Shown: piece after piece, positions 19,644-29,700 of the stretch | Position numbering within the stretch: position 1 is the stretch's first letter | Layout: every line of letters begins with the position of its first letter | Assembly (NCBI GenBank): GCA_002396645.1 | Contig: DGYI01000047.1 | Coordinates: forward strand, 8,524 to 72,523 | DNA length: 64,000 nucleotides | Reading direction: 5' to 3' | From: Firmicutes bacterium UBA5010 | GTDB taxonomy: Bacteria; Bacillota; Clostridia; Tissierellales; Sedimentibacteraceae | Notes under the pieces: model-generated | Database searches by the model: none | What the model saw: only the letters and a program-made list of their open reading frames with translations | What the model was told of the DNA's origin: nothing | Translations under genes and position numbers: made by a program

Positions 19644-19685
19644 AAAAAACAAGGGTTTTGCAATATTGCAAAACCCTTGTTTTTT
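19644..19685. terminator. 42-bp perfect palindrome, bidirectional terminator
   Basis: A perfect palindrome with AAAAAACAAGGGTTTTGCAA as its left part and T6 on the right. It sits between convergent genes (72-residue protein on plus, DUF378 protein on minus) and ends 4 bp before the DUF378 stop. Confidence 0.9.
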
Positions 19686-19689
19686 AGCT

Positions 19690-19881
19690 TTAATTAAATA
19701 TTATGTATAGCAAAGAATACACTCCTGCCACACCTATTAAAACATATAAGGCTCTCCCGATCGGATTTTTAAATCCGCCAAAGTAATTTGCTATCAAGTC
19801 AATCTTAAAAAGTCCATATAATCCCCAATTCAATGCACCTAAAATAATTAATATTGAAGCTAAAGCAGTAATCAGTCTCAT
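19690..19881 (-). CDS. DUF378 small membrane protein
   Basis: 63 residues with two membrane helices. The family core LNWGLYGLFKIDLI followed by a second helix LYVLIGVAGVYSLLYIIF fits DUF378 (YuzA-like), a widespread small bacterial membrane protein of unknown role. The ATG at 19881 is chosen since GGGGGAG precedes it; an ATG at 19896 lies just upstream of that site. It stands alone, with hairpin element B directly upstream of its start. Confidence 0.85.
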   Translation of the reverse strand: MRLITALASILIILGALNWGLYGLFKIDLIANYFGGFKNPIGRALYVLIGVAGVYSLLYIIFN

Positions 19882-19905
19882 ATTATTCTCCCCCAATGCT
19901 TTTAT

Positions 19906-19950
19906 TGTCTCACTATTTTTGAGACATAATATCCTACGGATATTATATTA
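19906..19950. repeat. Dispersed two-hairpin element, copy B
   Basis: GTCTC-actattttt-GAGAC (19907-19924 with loop), then AATATCC-tac-GGATATT (19928-19944). Same module order as copy A. Confidence 0.55.
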
Positions 19951-19981
19951 TATTAATGGAAGAAGATAATATGTATAGTAT

Positions 19982-20779
19982 TTAGTATTGTTTTTCTATT
20001 TTGTATTCTGAAGCATCTCTTATCATTGCAGGCTGTGTTTTTTGATCTTTAAGTGCTGCTCCGTAAGTAGTATCTATGTTTACCCACTCATCTGTTTCAC
20101 TTAAATATATTTGATTCCATGCATGATATACTTCTATGTCATTCTTGTATCCCATCATCAATTTAGTAGGTATTCCTATACTTCTAAGCATTGATGCGAA
20201 TAATGCAGAGTAATCATAACATACTCCATTTTTTGAAGATAATGTTTCGTCTACATTTGGCAGATAGTTTTCATGCATTTTTCCTGCTTTAGGAGTATCA
20301 TAACTTATATTTTCCACTATATAATCATATATAAGTTTAACTTTTTCTTTTTCTGTAGCTGCGTTCTCTGTCAATTTCTTTGCCAGCTTTACAGCCTCCA
20401 TATCATCGTTAAAATTTATCATCTGAATCGGCTGTAAATATACTTGGTTTGAATCTTTTAGTTCTAAACTTATCTTTTCCTTATGCACCTGCTTGTACTT
20501 ATTTCCCTCAATATTACTCAATATTAAGATAGTATATTCTCCATTTCCAAGCTGTAGTGGTATACTCGCTTCAGATCCAAGTATATAGTCATAGTTCATA
20601 TTATCTTTGGAAACTCTTACTGCAACAGTTTTAGTGCTTTTATAATTAATTTTTATTATCCCGTTATCTATTTTAGATTTATCTATATAATCCTCAGCAG
20701 CATATATATAAAGAGTTGATGATAGTATTAGCATAAATATACTGATTAGTAGGATCAATGTTTTTTGTTTTTTTAACAT
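19982..20779 (-). CDS. Secreted transglutaminase-like cysteine protease-fold protein
   Basis: 265 residues. An N-terminal signal peptide or anchor (LILLISIFMLILSSTLYIYA) is followed by a beta-rich domain (~30-125) and a transglutaminase-like domain (~125-240). The catalytic triad is visible: Cys in NGVCYDYSALFASML, His in HAWNQIY, Asp in NIDTTYG. Such proteins act outside the cell on peptides or cell wall. Its leader holds a c-di-GMP-I riboswitch that ends at the ribosome binding site, so production responds to c-di-GMP, fitting a surface or attachment role beside the adhesin gene upstream. Confidence 0.88.
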   Translation of the reverse strand: MLKKQKTLILLISIFMLILSSTLYIYAAEDYIDKSKIDNGIIKINYKSTKTVAVRVSKDNMNYDYILGSEASIPLQLGNGEYTILILSNIEGNKYKQVHKEKISLELKDSNQVYLQPIQMINFNDDMEAVKLAKKLTENAATEKEKVKLIYDYIVENISYDTPKAGKMHENYLPNVDETLSSKNGVCYDYSALFASMLRSIGIPTKLMMGYKNDIEVYHAWNQIYLSETDEWVNIDTTYGAALKDQKTQPAMIRDASEYKIEKQY

Positions 20780-20792
20780 AAAAAATTCTCCT

Positions 20793-20893
20793 TTCGGTAA
20801 CTGGCTGTCATCTTATCTCTAAGTAAGACCCTTTAGTTTTGCGTCCCTAACTTTCGTTAGGTTTGCCTTTATCGGTGAAGAACACCAATTAAT
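20793..20893 (-). promoter_or_regulatory. c-di-GMP-I (GEMM) riboswitch
   Basis: On the minus strand: GATAAAGGCAAACC, a P2 hairpin AACGAAAGTT with the GNRA tetraloop GAAA, GGGACGCAAA, a variable stem, then GACAGCCAGTTACCG, all signature blocks of the GEMM-I aptamer in order. The AAGGAG ribosome binding site follows at once and can pair with UUCUU at the 5' side, which would make it a translational off-switch. The fold is recognised by eye; the switch direction is inferred. Confidence 0.9.
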
Positions 20894-21041
20894 ATTCTAT
20901 TTGCCTACATTTTAGCATATTATTACATATAATGCAAGCTTTTTTTGTTATAATACAAATTTCCAATTAAAATTCTGTGGAAAATCCATAAATTCAAGAT
21001 TTTTACGCAAATTTTCAGAATTTTTATCAGCATAAGTAAAA

Positions 21042-21125
21042 AGAGCGAAACGAGTTTCGCCCTATGGAAGAATCATTTTGATTCTTTATTTATCACATGA
21101 TAATGAGAACTTTCCTATGTGATAA
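21042..21125 (+). repeat. Three-hairpin dispersed repeat, copy 3
   Basis: AGCGAAAC-gag-TTTCGC, GGAAGAATCATTTTGATTCTTT, then TTATCACATGATAATGAGAA with its pairing arm TTTCCTATGTGATAA. It shares GAATCATT and the GAGAACTTTCC core with copies 1 and 2, and sits immediately before the adhesin terminator. Confidence 0.7.
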
Positions 21126-21155
21126 AAAATTAAGGCAGAGTTTCCTCTGCCTTAA
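21124..21155 (-). terminator. Terminator of the adhesin gene
   Basis: TTAAGGCAGAG-tttc-CTCTGCCTTAA with T6 on the minus strand, a few bases past the stop codon. Confidence 0.9.
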
Positions 21156-21158
21156 TAA

Positions 21159-24100
21159 TTATTGCTGTTGTTTTAATGTTCTTTTCCTGAAAATTACTCC
21201 AAGCCCTATGAGCGTGAATCCTGCCAGGTAGAATACTATAGGTCTTAATCCTCCTGTATCCGGAAGTACGGTGCCTGCCGGAGGAATTACATTTACTTCT
21301 ATCAATATATCTTCCGGCTCTCCGTTAGGATTGATTATTGTTATAATAAATGTATCTTCGCCTGTGAATCCCGGGTCCGGAGTATAAGTCCATTTTCCAT
21401 CCTCTCCAAACTCTACCTTTCCATGCTTAGGAGGCTCTTTTACCTCAGGTGTGCTTCCCTCAGGAATATCAGGAGGTGTAACATCTACAGGTTTTTCAGG
21501 GTCTGTAGTCTCCTTAACCGGTGGTCTCTCAGGTTCCGGCTCCGGATTAGGATTCGGCTCCGGCTCCGGTTCAGGATTTGGTTTAGGGTCCGGATTCGGT
21601 TTTGGATCTGGATCAGGTCTTATAATAATTACTCTTTCATTAGATAAAGTTGCCTTTACTGTCTCATTATCTTCCTTAATCTCAAAAGGATGCTTATCAT
21701 CATTTAACATATATCCGTTTGGTGCTTTTGTTTCTTTAAAATAGTATTTACCTAAAGGTAAATTCTCAAATTTTGCTATACCGTTTTCATCAGTTGTTTC
21801 TTTAGCTACGAATACATCTTCTTCCGTATATATTGATATTTCCGCACCCGGTAAAGAAGCTGATGTTGAAACATCTGTCTTTGATAATTCAAATGTTCCC
21901 TTCATTTTTTCATTTTCAAAGTCAATTGTTATAAGCTCTTTGTTTGCTTTAACAGATATCTCGTGTGTATCCCTACTTAATCTATAGCCGACAGGTGCTT
22001 CTTTCTCTCTTAATGTATAATCTCCATATTCAAGATTTTCAAATACATATATACCATTCTCACCTGTTTTGGCAGAGGTATATTTTACCTCACCACCTTG
22101 CAGCAGTTCAAATACTGCACCAGCCAGAGGAGTTTTACCATCTTCGTCAAGCTTTGTCACCGCCAAGTCTCCCTTGATTTTTTCATTCTCAACAGAGCCT
22201 AAATTTATTGTCGTATTATCTTGCCTTATAGATACTTCTAATATACTGTCTGAAGGTATATACCCTGACGGTGCTTTAAGTTCTTTTATCTTGTAGTCGC
22301 CATAAGGAATATTTTCAAACCTTACTATTCCGCTGTTATTGCTATTTGCTTCTTCTATTTTGTTTTTTAATTCTGAATCTGATTCATTATATAAAGCAAA
22401 TATAGCTCCTTCGAGTTCATTACCTGATTTATCCACTTTTTTTAGTTCTATGCTGCCCCTGATTATTTCGTTTACCATTATAATTTCTTGATGCTTAAGG
22501 TCAATTCCGTTATTATCATAGCCTTTTTTCAATATAATTTGAGTATCATCTAATAGTTTATATATTTCAGGTGCAGAAATCTCTTTAATCCAATAAGTTG
22601 CTATTGGCAAATCATCAAAGAATATCTCTCCATTGGCATCTGTTTCTGCCTCTTTTTTAGGAGAATATGATTGTTTATTTATATTGAGAAGTTCAAATTT
22701 AACCCCTATAATCGGCGTTCCTTCTTCATCTGTCTTTATAACTTTTATGCTTCCCCTTGTTTTACTTCCTTCGCCGCCGCCTGAGGTGTTATCAAAGCTA
22801 ACATTTACTTCACCTTTAGAATCATCTGAAACACTTCCTGTACCCTTTAAATTTATGGTATTAGAAATTTTACCTGTTAATTTGTCAAGGTCTATATCTG
22901 TTCTAAACTTCAAAAGATAAGGTTCTTTTATTTCGCCTAGTTTAAATTCAACTTTATTGGTGCTTAAATCATATGCTACTTCAACTTCATGCGCATACAC
23001 AAGATTAATCTTATCATATTTACCTTCAGAATCCACTTCTATCTTATATAACTTGACTGATTGTTTATCTAGGATAAGAGCTTCCACTAAATTATCCTCA
23101 AGCGTAACCTGACCTAGCTCTAAGCTGTTTAAATTAATCTCAACTACCCAGTCAATATAATCATTTCCGTTAGTATAATCAGCTTTTTTACTGATTAAAG
23201 TATTATCTATTACTCTTGTGCCTCTAATTGTTTGTCCGTGCTCTTTTATTTCATCACCTGTTAAAACAGCATTATTTTCCAATGTCGGTTTTCCGTTTTT
23301 GCCAAAGATAATATCAAGCTGATCCTCAGGAATGAAAGTTTTATAGCTTATAGTTTTCTGGCTTGTTATAGTTCCAAGATTTATTTTTATTACCTTTCCT
23401 GTTACCGAATATTGGTTTACGCCCGGATCTCCCTCTACTCTTGTGAGATAATCATTGCCGAGCTTCAAAGAATCACTTAGAAATTCATGATAGTCTCCGA
23501 TAGTATCAGTGATAATAGTGTTATTTATCGTCATATTATTTTGATTTACAACTATTTTCCATGATGCCTCTCTGTTTATATAATCGTAAGCTTCTCCGGT
23601 TTTAGCTATTACTGTACTGACATAGTCCTCATATGCTGTTGACGTTTTTTCATTAAGACCATTCCCGGTTAAAGAAACTTTGTTTATGAATCTTTTTGTT
23701 ATATTAGCTCCGTATATATTCTTGTATTCATCCTTTATTCTGGTAACTAAGTTTATAGTATGTTCAGTTTTTATAGTTCCGGTATAACTGAATGTTATGG
23801 TTTGCTCTCCATTTGCATTGGTTCCGAGTGTAGGAGCCGCCCCCCATATGTCCGGAGTTGCCGAAAAAGATACATATTCCAATTCTATAGGTAGGGTATC
23901 TACAACTACAGGGTTTACTATATCCATTTTGTTGGAATTTACTGTTATTTTCCATTTAAGCTCACGACTGTCTCCCCTTGTATATCCCGCTTTGGCTTTT
24001 TTAATTACAGTCTTAGGAATTTCTCCGATTCCTTTATCTTCTGCTTCTTCATCTGCACCTTTGCTATTCCAAGTCAGAGTTGCAGTATTCTCATAACTGG

Positions 24101-25430
24101 ATGTTACATCAGGGTTATAAGCATTTGGATCTGTTATTTCTGTTTCATAAGTTACAGTTATTTGCTCAGACAGACCTTCATCAAATGTTATGGTAAATCC
24201 GGCATCACTTTCACTAAGAACAGCACCGGAAAATTGATTAACAGCTTTATTGTCAATTTTTATGCTTCCTGTAACAAGTTTCAATCCGGACGGCATATTA
24301 TCAGTTAATTTGGTTCCTTCCGGCATATCAAAATTATTTTTATTTAACACTATAGTCCATCTTATTCTATCTTTATCTCTTGTGGTTCCGGCCACATATT
24401 GTCCTGATTCTTTATCTACAAATTCTATCTTAGTATTAACTTTAGCAGGTACTTCATCTATTGGAGTATTATCAGGTCCAAAGCTTCCTTTGACTGAATT
24501 TTCAAACTCAATTGTTTCTCCTTGCTGTGCTCCGCCTATCTGTGATAAATCAGGCTCTGTTACGATTGTGACAGTCTTTGTTTCTTTATCTTTAATTTTA
24601 TTAAAAGTATATGTCTCATTATCACTATCATAAACAGCATCACCGTAGTCACGGCTTATAACATTCTGTCCCAGACCTAATATATCCTCTATAACAACAT
24701 TCTCTACTTCTCTGTCAATTGGAGTAGTTTCAGCTGTAACTCCAATTGTCCAAGTTATTTGAGTTTTATCACTGTTCCAAGCTCCGGTCTTAGTAAGGAT
24801 AATATTCTCTTCGTGTTTAATCTCTTCAAACTTTATTTCCACTGTTTCAGTTTTGCCCATTACGTCGAATACAAGCTCTTTATCTCCGCCTTCACCAAGC
24901 TTAGATTCATCCATTCTCCCGCTTGCCTTGACCCAAACAAATCTGCCGGTATCATATTCGTTGATTTCCGGAAGAAACTTCAAGGTCATTGTACCATCTG
25001 TCTTAATTTTTGCCTCAGCTACTTTAACCAAACTGTCTCCAAGTAATATATTTATTGTCTGTTCATTAGCTATGATTATTTGATCTGCGATTTTAAACTC
25101 ATATTCTATACTCGTATCTACTATACCTATAGGCTCATTATCATAATCAATATCTCGAATATCAAGCCTAAAACTGAATTCGACAGTCGCATCTACAGGT
25201 ACGGGTTCATTATTATGATCTATAATCTTGCCATCCTTATCAGTAAATTTAACTTCGATAGCAGCAGGAGTTACCGCATCTGCATCCACATCAATTCCTG
25301 TGATGCTTATTATGCCCTCATCATCGTCAGATTCGGCATAAGCTGCTTGCCCTATTGTTGGTATAGCTATTTGCATAATCATGGCAAATATAAGTAAAAT
25401 AACTATTCCATGTTTTGTTCTTTTTTTCAT
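21159..25430 (-). CDS. LPXTG-anchored surface adhesin with Cna-B/SpaA repeats
   Basis: 1423 residues. Signal peptide (KKRTKHGIVILLIFAMIMQ to ~35); an acidic start of the mature protein; ~100-880 a series of beta-rich modules of SdrC/collagen-binding type with recurring 'WKI.VN.N' blocks; ~885-1260 four SpaA/Cna-B domains (KVIKTDEEGTP, KKVDKSGNELEGA, AVTKLDEDGKTPLAGA, ELSKTDVSTSASLPGA); a Pro/Glu/Asn linker; a cadherin-like domain (KWTYTPDPGFTGEDTF); sortase signal LPDTG at ~1388, membrane helix and basic tail. It should be linked to peptidoglycan by a sortase, not encoded here. The ATG at 25430 follows AGGAG. It lies downstream of the SARP regulator operon but behind its own terminator-separated promoter. 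Confidence 0.92.
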   Translation of the reverse strand: MKKRTKHGIVILLIFAMIMQIAIPTIGQAAYAESDDDEGIISITGIDVDADAVTPAAIEVKFTDKDGKIIDHNNEPVPVDATVEFSFRLDIRDIDYDNEPIGIVDTSIEYEFKIADQIIIANEQTINILLGDSLVKVAEAKIKTDGTMTLKFLPEINEYDTGRFVWVKASGRMDESKLGEGGDKELVFDVMGKTETVEIKFEEIKHEENIILTKTGAWNSDKTQITWTIGVTAETTPIDREVENVVIEDILGLGQNVISRDYGDAVYDSDNETYTFNKIKDKETKTVTIVTEPDLSQIGGAQQGETIEFENSVKGSFGPDNTPIDEVPAKVNTKIEFVDKESGQYVAGTTRDKDRIRWTIVLNKNNFDMPEGTKLTDNMPSGLKLVTGSIKIDNKAVNQFSGAVLSESDAGFTITFDEGLSEQITVTYETEITDPNAYNPDVTSSYENTATLTWNSKGADEEAEDKGIGEIPKTVIKKAKAGYTRGDSRELKWKITVNSNKMDIVNPVVVDTLPIELEYVSFSATPDIWGAAPTLGTNANGEQTITFSYTGTIKTEHTINLVTRIKDEYKNIYGANITKRFINKVSLTGNGLNEKTSTAYEDYVSTVIAKTGEAYDYINREASWKIVVNQNNMTINNTIITDTIGDYHEFLSDSLKLGNDYLTRVEGDPGVNQYSVTGKVIKINLGTITSQKTISYKTFIPEDQLDIIFGKNGKPTLENNAVLTGDEIKEHGQTIRGTRVIDNTLISKKADYTNGNDYIDWVVEINLNSLELGQVTLEDNLVEALILDKQSVKLYKIEVDSEGKYDKINLVYAHEVEVAYDLSTNKVEFKLGEIKEPYLLKFRTDIDLDKLTGKISNTINLKGTGSVSDDSKGEVNVSFDNTSGGGEGSKTRGSIKVIKTDEEGTPIIGVKFELLNINKQSYSPKKEAETDANGEIFFDDLPIATYWIKEISAPEIYKLLDDTQIILKKGYDNNGIDLKHQEIIMVNEIIRGSIELKKVDKSGNELEGAIFALYNESDSELKNKIEEANSNNSGIVRFENIPYGDYKIKELKAPSGYIPSDSILEVSIRQDNTTINLGSVENEKIKGDLAVTKLDEDGKTPLAGAVFELLQGGEVKYTSAKTGENGIYVFENLEYGDYTLREKEAPVGYRLSRDTHEISVKANKELITIDFENEKMKGTFELSKTDVSTSASLPGAEISIYTEEDVFVAKETTDENGIAKFENLPLGKYYFKETKAPNGYMLNDDKHPFEIKEDNETVKATLSNERVIIIRPDPDPKPNPDPKPNPEPEPEPNPNPEPEPERPPVKETTDPEKPVDVTPPDIPEGSTPEVKEPPKHGKVEFGEDGKWTYTPDPGFTGEDTFIITIINPNGEPEDILIEVNVIPPAGTVLPDTGGLRPIVFYLAGFTLIGLGVIFRKRTLKQQQ

Positions 25431-25562
25431 ATAATTTATTTCTCCTTTCATTATCTGTATATCATAATTTATATGCAAAAATTGCGCTGCAATTAACTTT
25501 TATTCTTATGTAAATTATACAAATACGCACTGAACAAATTCTGAACAATTTATGTTTTAAGG

Positions 25563-25605
25563 CAAAAAAATAATAGACTAACACAATTAGGTATTGTCTA
25601 TTATT
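25563..25605 (-). terminator. Terminator of the multidomain-kinase-SARP operon
   Basis: Minus-strand stem AATAATAGACAATAC pairing with GTgTTaGTCTATTATT, then T7. It lies directly past the response-regulator stop codon and separates that operon from the adhesin gene. Confidence 0.85.
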
Positions 25606-25614
25606 TTACTGAAT

Positions 25615-26709
25615 TTATTTTCTCATATATTTTCTATACAAAGCAGTTGTAGCTTCTTCCGGGCAAATATCCAGATCTTCTAAAAGTATCTTTTCAAAAG
25701 CTCTGTAAAATCTTTCAAGTTCCGTTCGGTTTCCGGTCTTACCATAATAGATAATTTTCATCTTAGCTGTATTTTCATTATATGGATCAAGTTTTAAAAG
25801 TTTTTCCAGCAAAGGCTTAATTGTTTGCGGAAATTCATCCTGCCGCAGACATTTTGCGGCATATCTTTCGAGCAGCTCTGATATCTGCTGTGAATATTCT
25901 TGCCGCTTACCCATAGCCCAAAGATATTCTTCTTTTTCAAGAAAATCTCCGTTATAAATTTTTAAGATTTTATCTATATCCTCCTCACCGTAATCCTTAC
26001 CCTGTAAAATAAAATTTAATTCACTATTATCTGATTTTATCGGTACATTAAGGAGATAGCTGTCATTTGAATATTCGATTCCTTTCGAGTATCCTAGCTT
26101 TTCCAAGTTTTTTCTAAGCTGATATACGGTAGTATGTAAAAGAGTTCCTGCTTTTTCCAAATTTTTATCGGGGAATATATCATCCATAATCAAATCTTTT
26201 GAAACCGCATCACCCTTATACCACAGATAGACAAATAACTCCTTTGCTTTCTGAGTTCTCCATGTCAAAGGCTTATTGAAGCTGTCCAGTATTTGCAAGT
26301 CTCCAAAGCAGCGCAAGCTCAGCTTTGCCTTTGTTGCAGGAGCAGGAGTACGTATTTTGTTTCTTAATCTCTCAATTGTTTTTTTCATTCGATTTTCCTG
26401 CACCGGTTTTTGCAGATAATCTATAGCATTTAGCTCGAAAGCATCTATGGCATATTGTGAGTAAGCTGTGACAAAAACTATTTCCAAATTGCTTTGATTA
26501 TTTAAAAATACGGATGCCAATTCTAAGCCACTCATGCTGCCCATCTCAATATCTAAAAATACAACCTCCGGTTTGGTTTCATCTATGCTTTTCAAAGCTT
26601 CAAGAGGGTCTGTATAAATGCCTGCAATCTCCATATCCTCATAGGGTGAAAGCATTATCTTTAACACCTCAAGGGCAATAGGCTCATCATCAACTAAAAT
26701 AACTCTCAT
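25615..26709 (-). CDS. Response regulator with SARP winged helix and BTAD domain
   Basis: 364 residues. The receiver domain (~1-118) has the acidic pair in LVDDEP, phospho-acceptor Asp in VVFLDIEMG, FVTAYS and the conserved Lys in YLQKPV. It is followed by a SARP winged helix (~130-225, WRTQKAKELFVYLWYKG) and a BTAD helical domain to the end. It should be phosphorylated by the kinase encoded just upstream, whose gene it overlaps by 20 bp. GGAGGTGAAATATC precedes the ATG. Targets are unknown; the neighbouring adhesin gene is a reasonable guess. Confidence 0.9.
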   Translation of the reverse strand: MRVILVDDEPIALEVLKIMLSPYEDMEIAGIYTDPLEALKSIDETKPEVVFLDIEMGSMSGLELASVFLNNQSNLEIVFVTAYSQYAIDAFELNAIDYLQKPVQENRMKKTIERLRNKIRTPAPATKAKLSLRCFGDLQILDSFNKPLTWRTQKAKELFVYLWYKGDAVSKDLIMDDIFPDKNLEKAGTLLHTTVYQLRKNLEKLGYSKGIEYSNDSYLLNVPIKSDNSELNFILQGKDYGEEDIDKILKIYNGDFLEKEEYLWAMGKRQEYSQQISELLERYAAKCLRQDEFPQTIKPLLEKLLKLDPYNENTAKMKIIYYGKTGNRTELERFYRAFEKILLEDLDICPEEATTALYRKYMRK

Positions 26710-29700
26710 GATATTTCACCTCCGGTATTAAAATTTTTACCCTTGTACCTTTTCCAATTTCACTCTCCAATTCAAAAGATGAACCCCTTACCATTTTAAT
26801 TTTTTCCATTACATTTTTAAATCCTATTCTATTATTACTTCCATAAAGTATATCTTGTCTTTTTTCCTCAGACATTCCTGCTCCGTTATCTTCAATAAGA
26901 ATTTTTATTATATTCTCATCGTCTTTTTTAGCGATAATCTTTATTTTTCCTCCATCAGTCTTAGCTGATACACCATGTTTTACAGCATTTTCGACTATAG
27001 GCTGAAGTGTCAGGGGCGGAATCATGGCCTGCAAATTATCCTCCACATCATACTCGAGTTCCAGCCTTTCTCCGTATCTAAGCTTCTCAATCTCCAAGTA
27101 TGCGTTAACCATTTCAAGCTCCAAACTAAGATTAACAAGTCCCTTTACCCTGTGAAGATCAAGCTTTCCTCTGAAATAAACGGATAAATTATTTAAAGCC
27201 TGTCTTACTTTATCTGCGTCTGTATAGCTAAGCCCTATAATTGTATTTAAGGTATTGTACAGAAAATGAGGCGATATCTGAGAATAGAAATATTGAAATT
27301 CTTTTTCAAGTCCTTCTTCCGCCGATTTTTTCATCAAAAGTAAAGACAAAATTCTTGATTTTAACCAGTTCTCATCTATAGGCTTTCTTTGAAAATCATT
27401 CGCCCCGTAATCAAATGAATTCATAAGATAGTTTGTTCTGTTAGATGCGGTTAGTATCAATATCGGAAGCTCTGTCATCGAATATTGTTGACGAATGATT
27501 CCGCATAATTTATCACCTTGAATATCTGAAAGCATAAAATCCATGACTATAAGGTCTATTTTATTGTTTTGCATTGCTTCCAGAGCTTCACTTCCACTAC
27601 CCGCTAAAATTGTATTTAGCTTCAAGGATTTTACTATATCCGAAATAATTTTCTGATTCGAATGCTCTTTATCAATTATTAATACTGTAGCTTTCTGAAT
27701 GTCTATAATATTTTCTTCTCCTTGATTTACAGCAGGAGTTTCAATGATAGTTTTATCTTCTGAAGCTTTTTCACACATCTTAGCATCAAGACATACAGGC
27801 AGTTTGAATTTAAAGCTTGATCCTTTGCCATATACTGAATCGACGCTTATTTTTCCGCATTGTCCTTCAACTAAATTTTTAACTATGGATAGTCCTAAGC
27901 CTAGTCCCTCTTCATCTGCAGCTTTCTGAAAAAATGTATCAAATATTTCATTAAAATATTTTTTTTCTATTCCTATACCTGTGTCTGAGACAATAATTTC
28001 CGCAAATTTTCCGTCTAAGTTCGCCGATACTCTTATTTCTCCTTTTTGGGTAAATTTAAGCGCATTATGCAGCAGATTATAAATAATCTGTCTGAATTTA
28101 TCAGGGTCTGCCATTATTGACGGAAATTCGGAATCAATATAATTTTTTATACTTAGCTCAGTAGAATTTGGCATAAATGCTTGCATTTCCTTAACAATAT
28201 CATCTACTGCCTCATGAGGATTAACAGAGCTTATCCTTAATTTTATGTTGTCGTTTTTTATACGTGATGAATCCAGCAAATCTCCTACCAGTGTGCTCAG
28301 ATCTTGACATTCTCTGTTTATATAAAGTAAAGCTTCCTGCTGCTTAGAATTCAAAGCTCCTTTTTCTCCTTCAAGCAATTTTTTGGTCAGATTATGAATT
28401 ATGTGCAGTGGCGTTTTTAGCTCATTGTATGCTTTTGCTAAAAATTCATCCTTTAAATCATCTTGTCTTATGAGCTTTTCGGATAGCAGAGCTGCTTTTT
28501 GATAGTTCAGCTGAAGCCTGTTGCCAATCATTACCGCTACGCTTATCATCAATATCAAAGTCAGACCGGCAGAGATGTATCCCAAGCTTAATTCAAATAA
28601 AATCTTCAATGTCATAGTGACCCAATAGCATACCAATGAAACTGTTATTACCAGAATATATTCTGACAATTCAGAGCCTTTATAAATCTCTTTTATTAAA
28701 ATATAAAAAGTATAAGCAAATCTGAGCATTATAACACTCAAAAGAACAGCATGCATTGATCTCAAAAAAACAAACATGGGCTTTTCGGGACTATAAAAGT
28801 ACAGCGCAAACAATAAAAGAATAAGTGTAGTTATCCAATCAACAATTTTTCTTTTATCAAAATTATTAAAAAAGTGACCGGTAAATCCTGTGATGCAGTG
28901 AGTCACCATCACCAATGAAATAACTTGAATTGTAATCCTGAAATTATAGCTGTAATTAAATATAAATCGCAAAATCTGTTCATTAAAAACTGATAAATAT
29001 ACTGTCATAAAGAAATTTATACCGCTGAAATATACCAAGTAAAGATTATTTTTTTGCTGAAGATATATTATCAGAAAAAATATACATAAGGTCAAACATA
29101 CAGAAACAGTTATTGCATCTAATACAATTGACCTGCTGTTATTGTTAATGATTGATTCAAAGCTGCCAAATTCAATAGATTTAATTATCCCTACCACTCC
29201 GAAATCATAATTTGATACATGTATTATTATTTCTATTTCCTTATTCAAGCTATTTGCCGCAGCTGTCATAAACCTGCTGTCTCTTTGAAAATCATTTCGC
29301 AGTACCGAAGGCTTTCCCATGCTTGAAGTCTCCTGCCCATTTAGATAAATACGGGCTGCAGTACGTATTGTATTCGTTTTGACAGCATATACCATATCAT
29401 CAGAGACTTTTACAATCAGCCTGTATGTTCCTGAACCATCGGCTGAATTTTTATCTGCGCTTAAATAGTCTGTCCAATCACCGGGAACCGATATATATCT
29501 ATTTTTAATATCCTTGCTTATTTCATCAGGTTTAAGGAGAACTCCGGGATAAAACTCCCATTCCCCATCCAGTTTTATGGTACTTTTTTTATCAAGACTT
29601 AAATCACTTAAGTCTAAAACTCCTCTATGCGCTTGATATTGTACCTTTTCATCAGATAAATTAATACTTATAAGATATACTGTTACCATGCATACAATTA

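Noticed and set aside
24250..24633. 127-residue plus-strand ORF
   Set aside because: Antisense to the adhesin gene, no ribosome binding site, low-complexity product.
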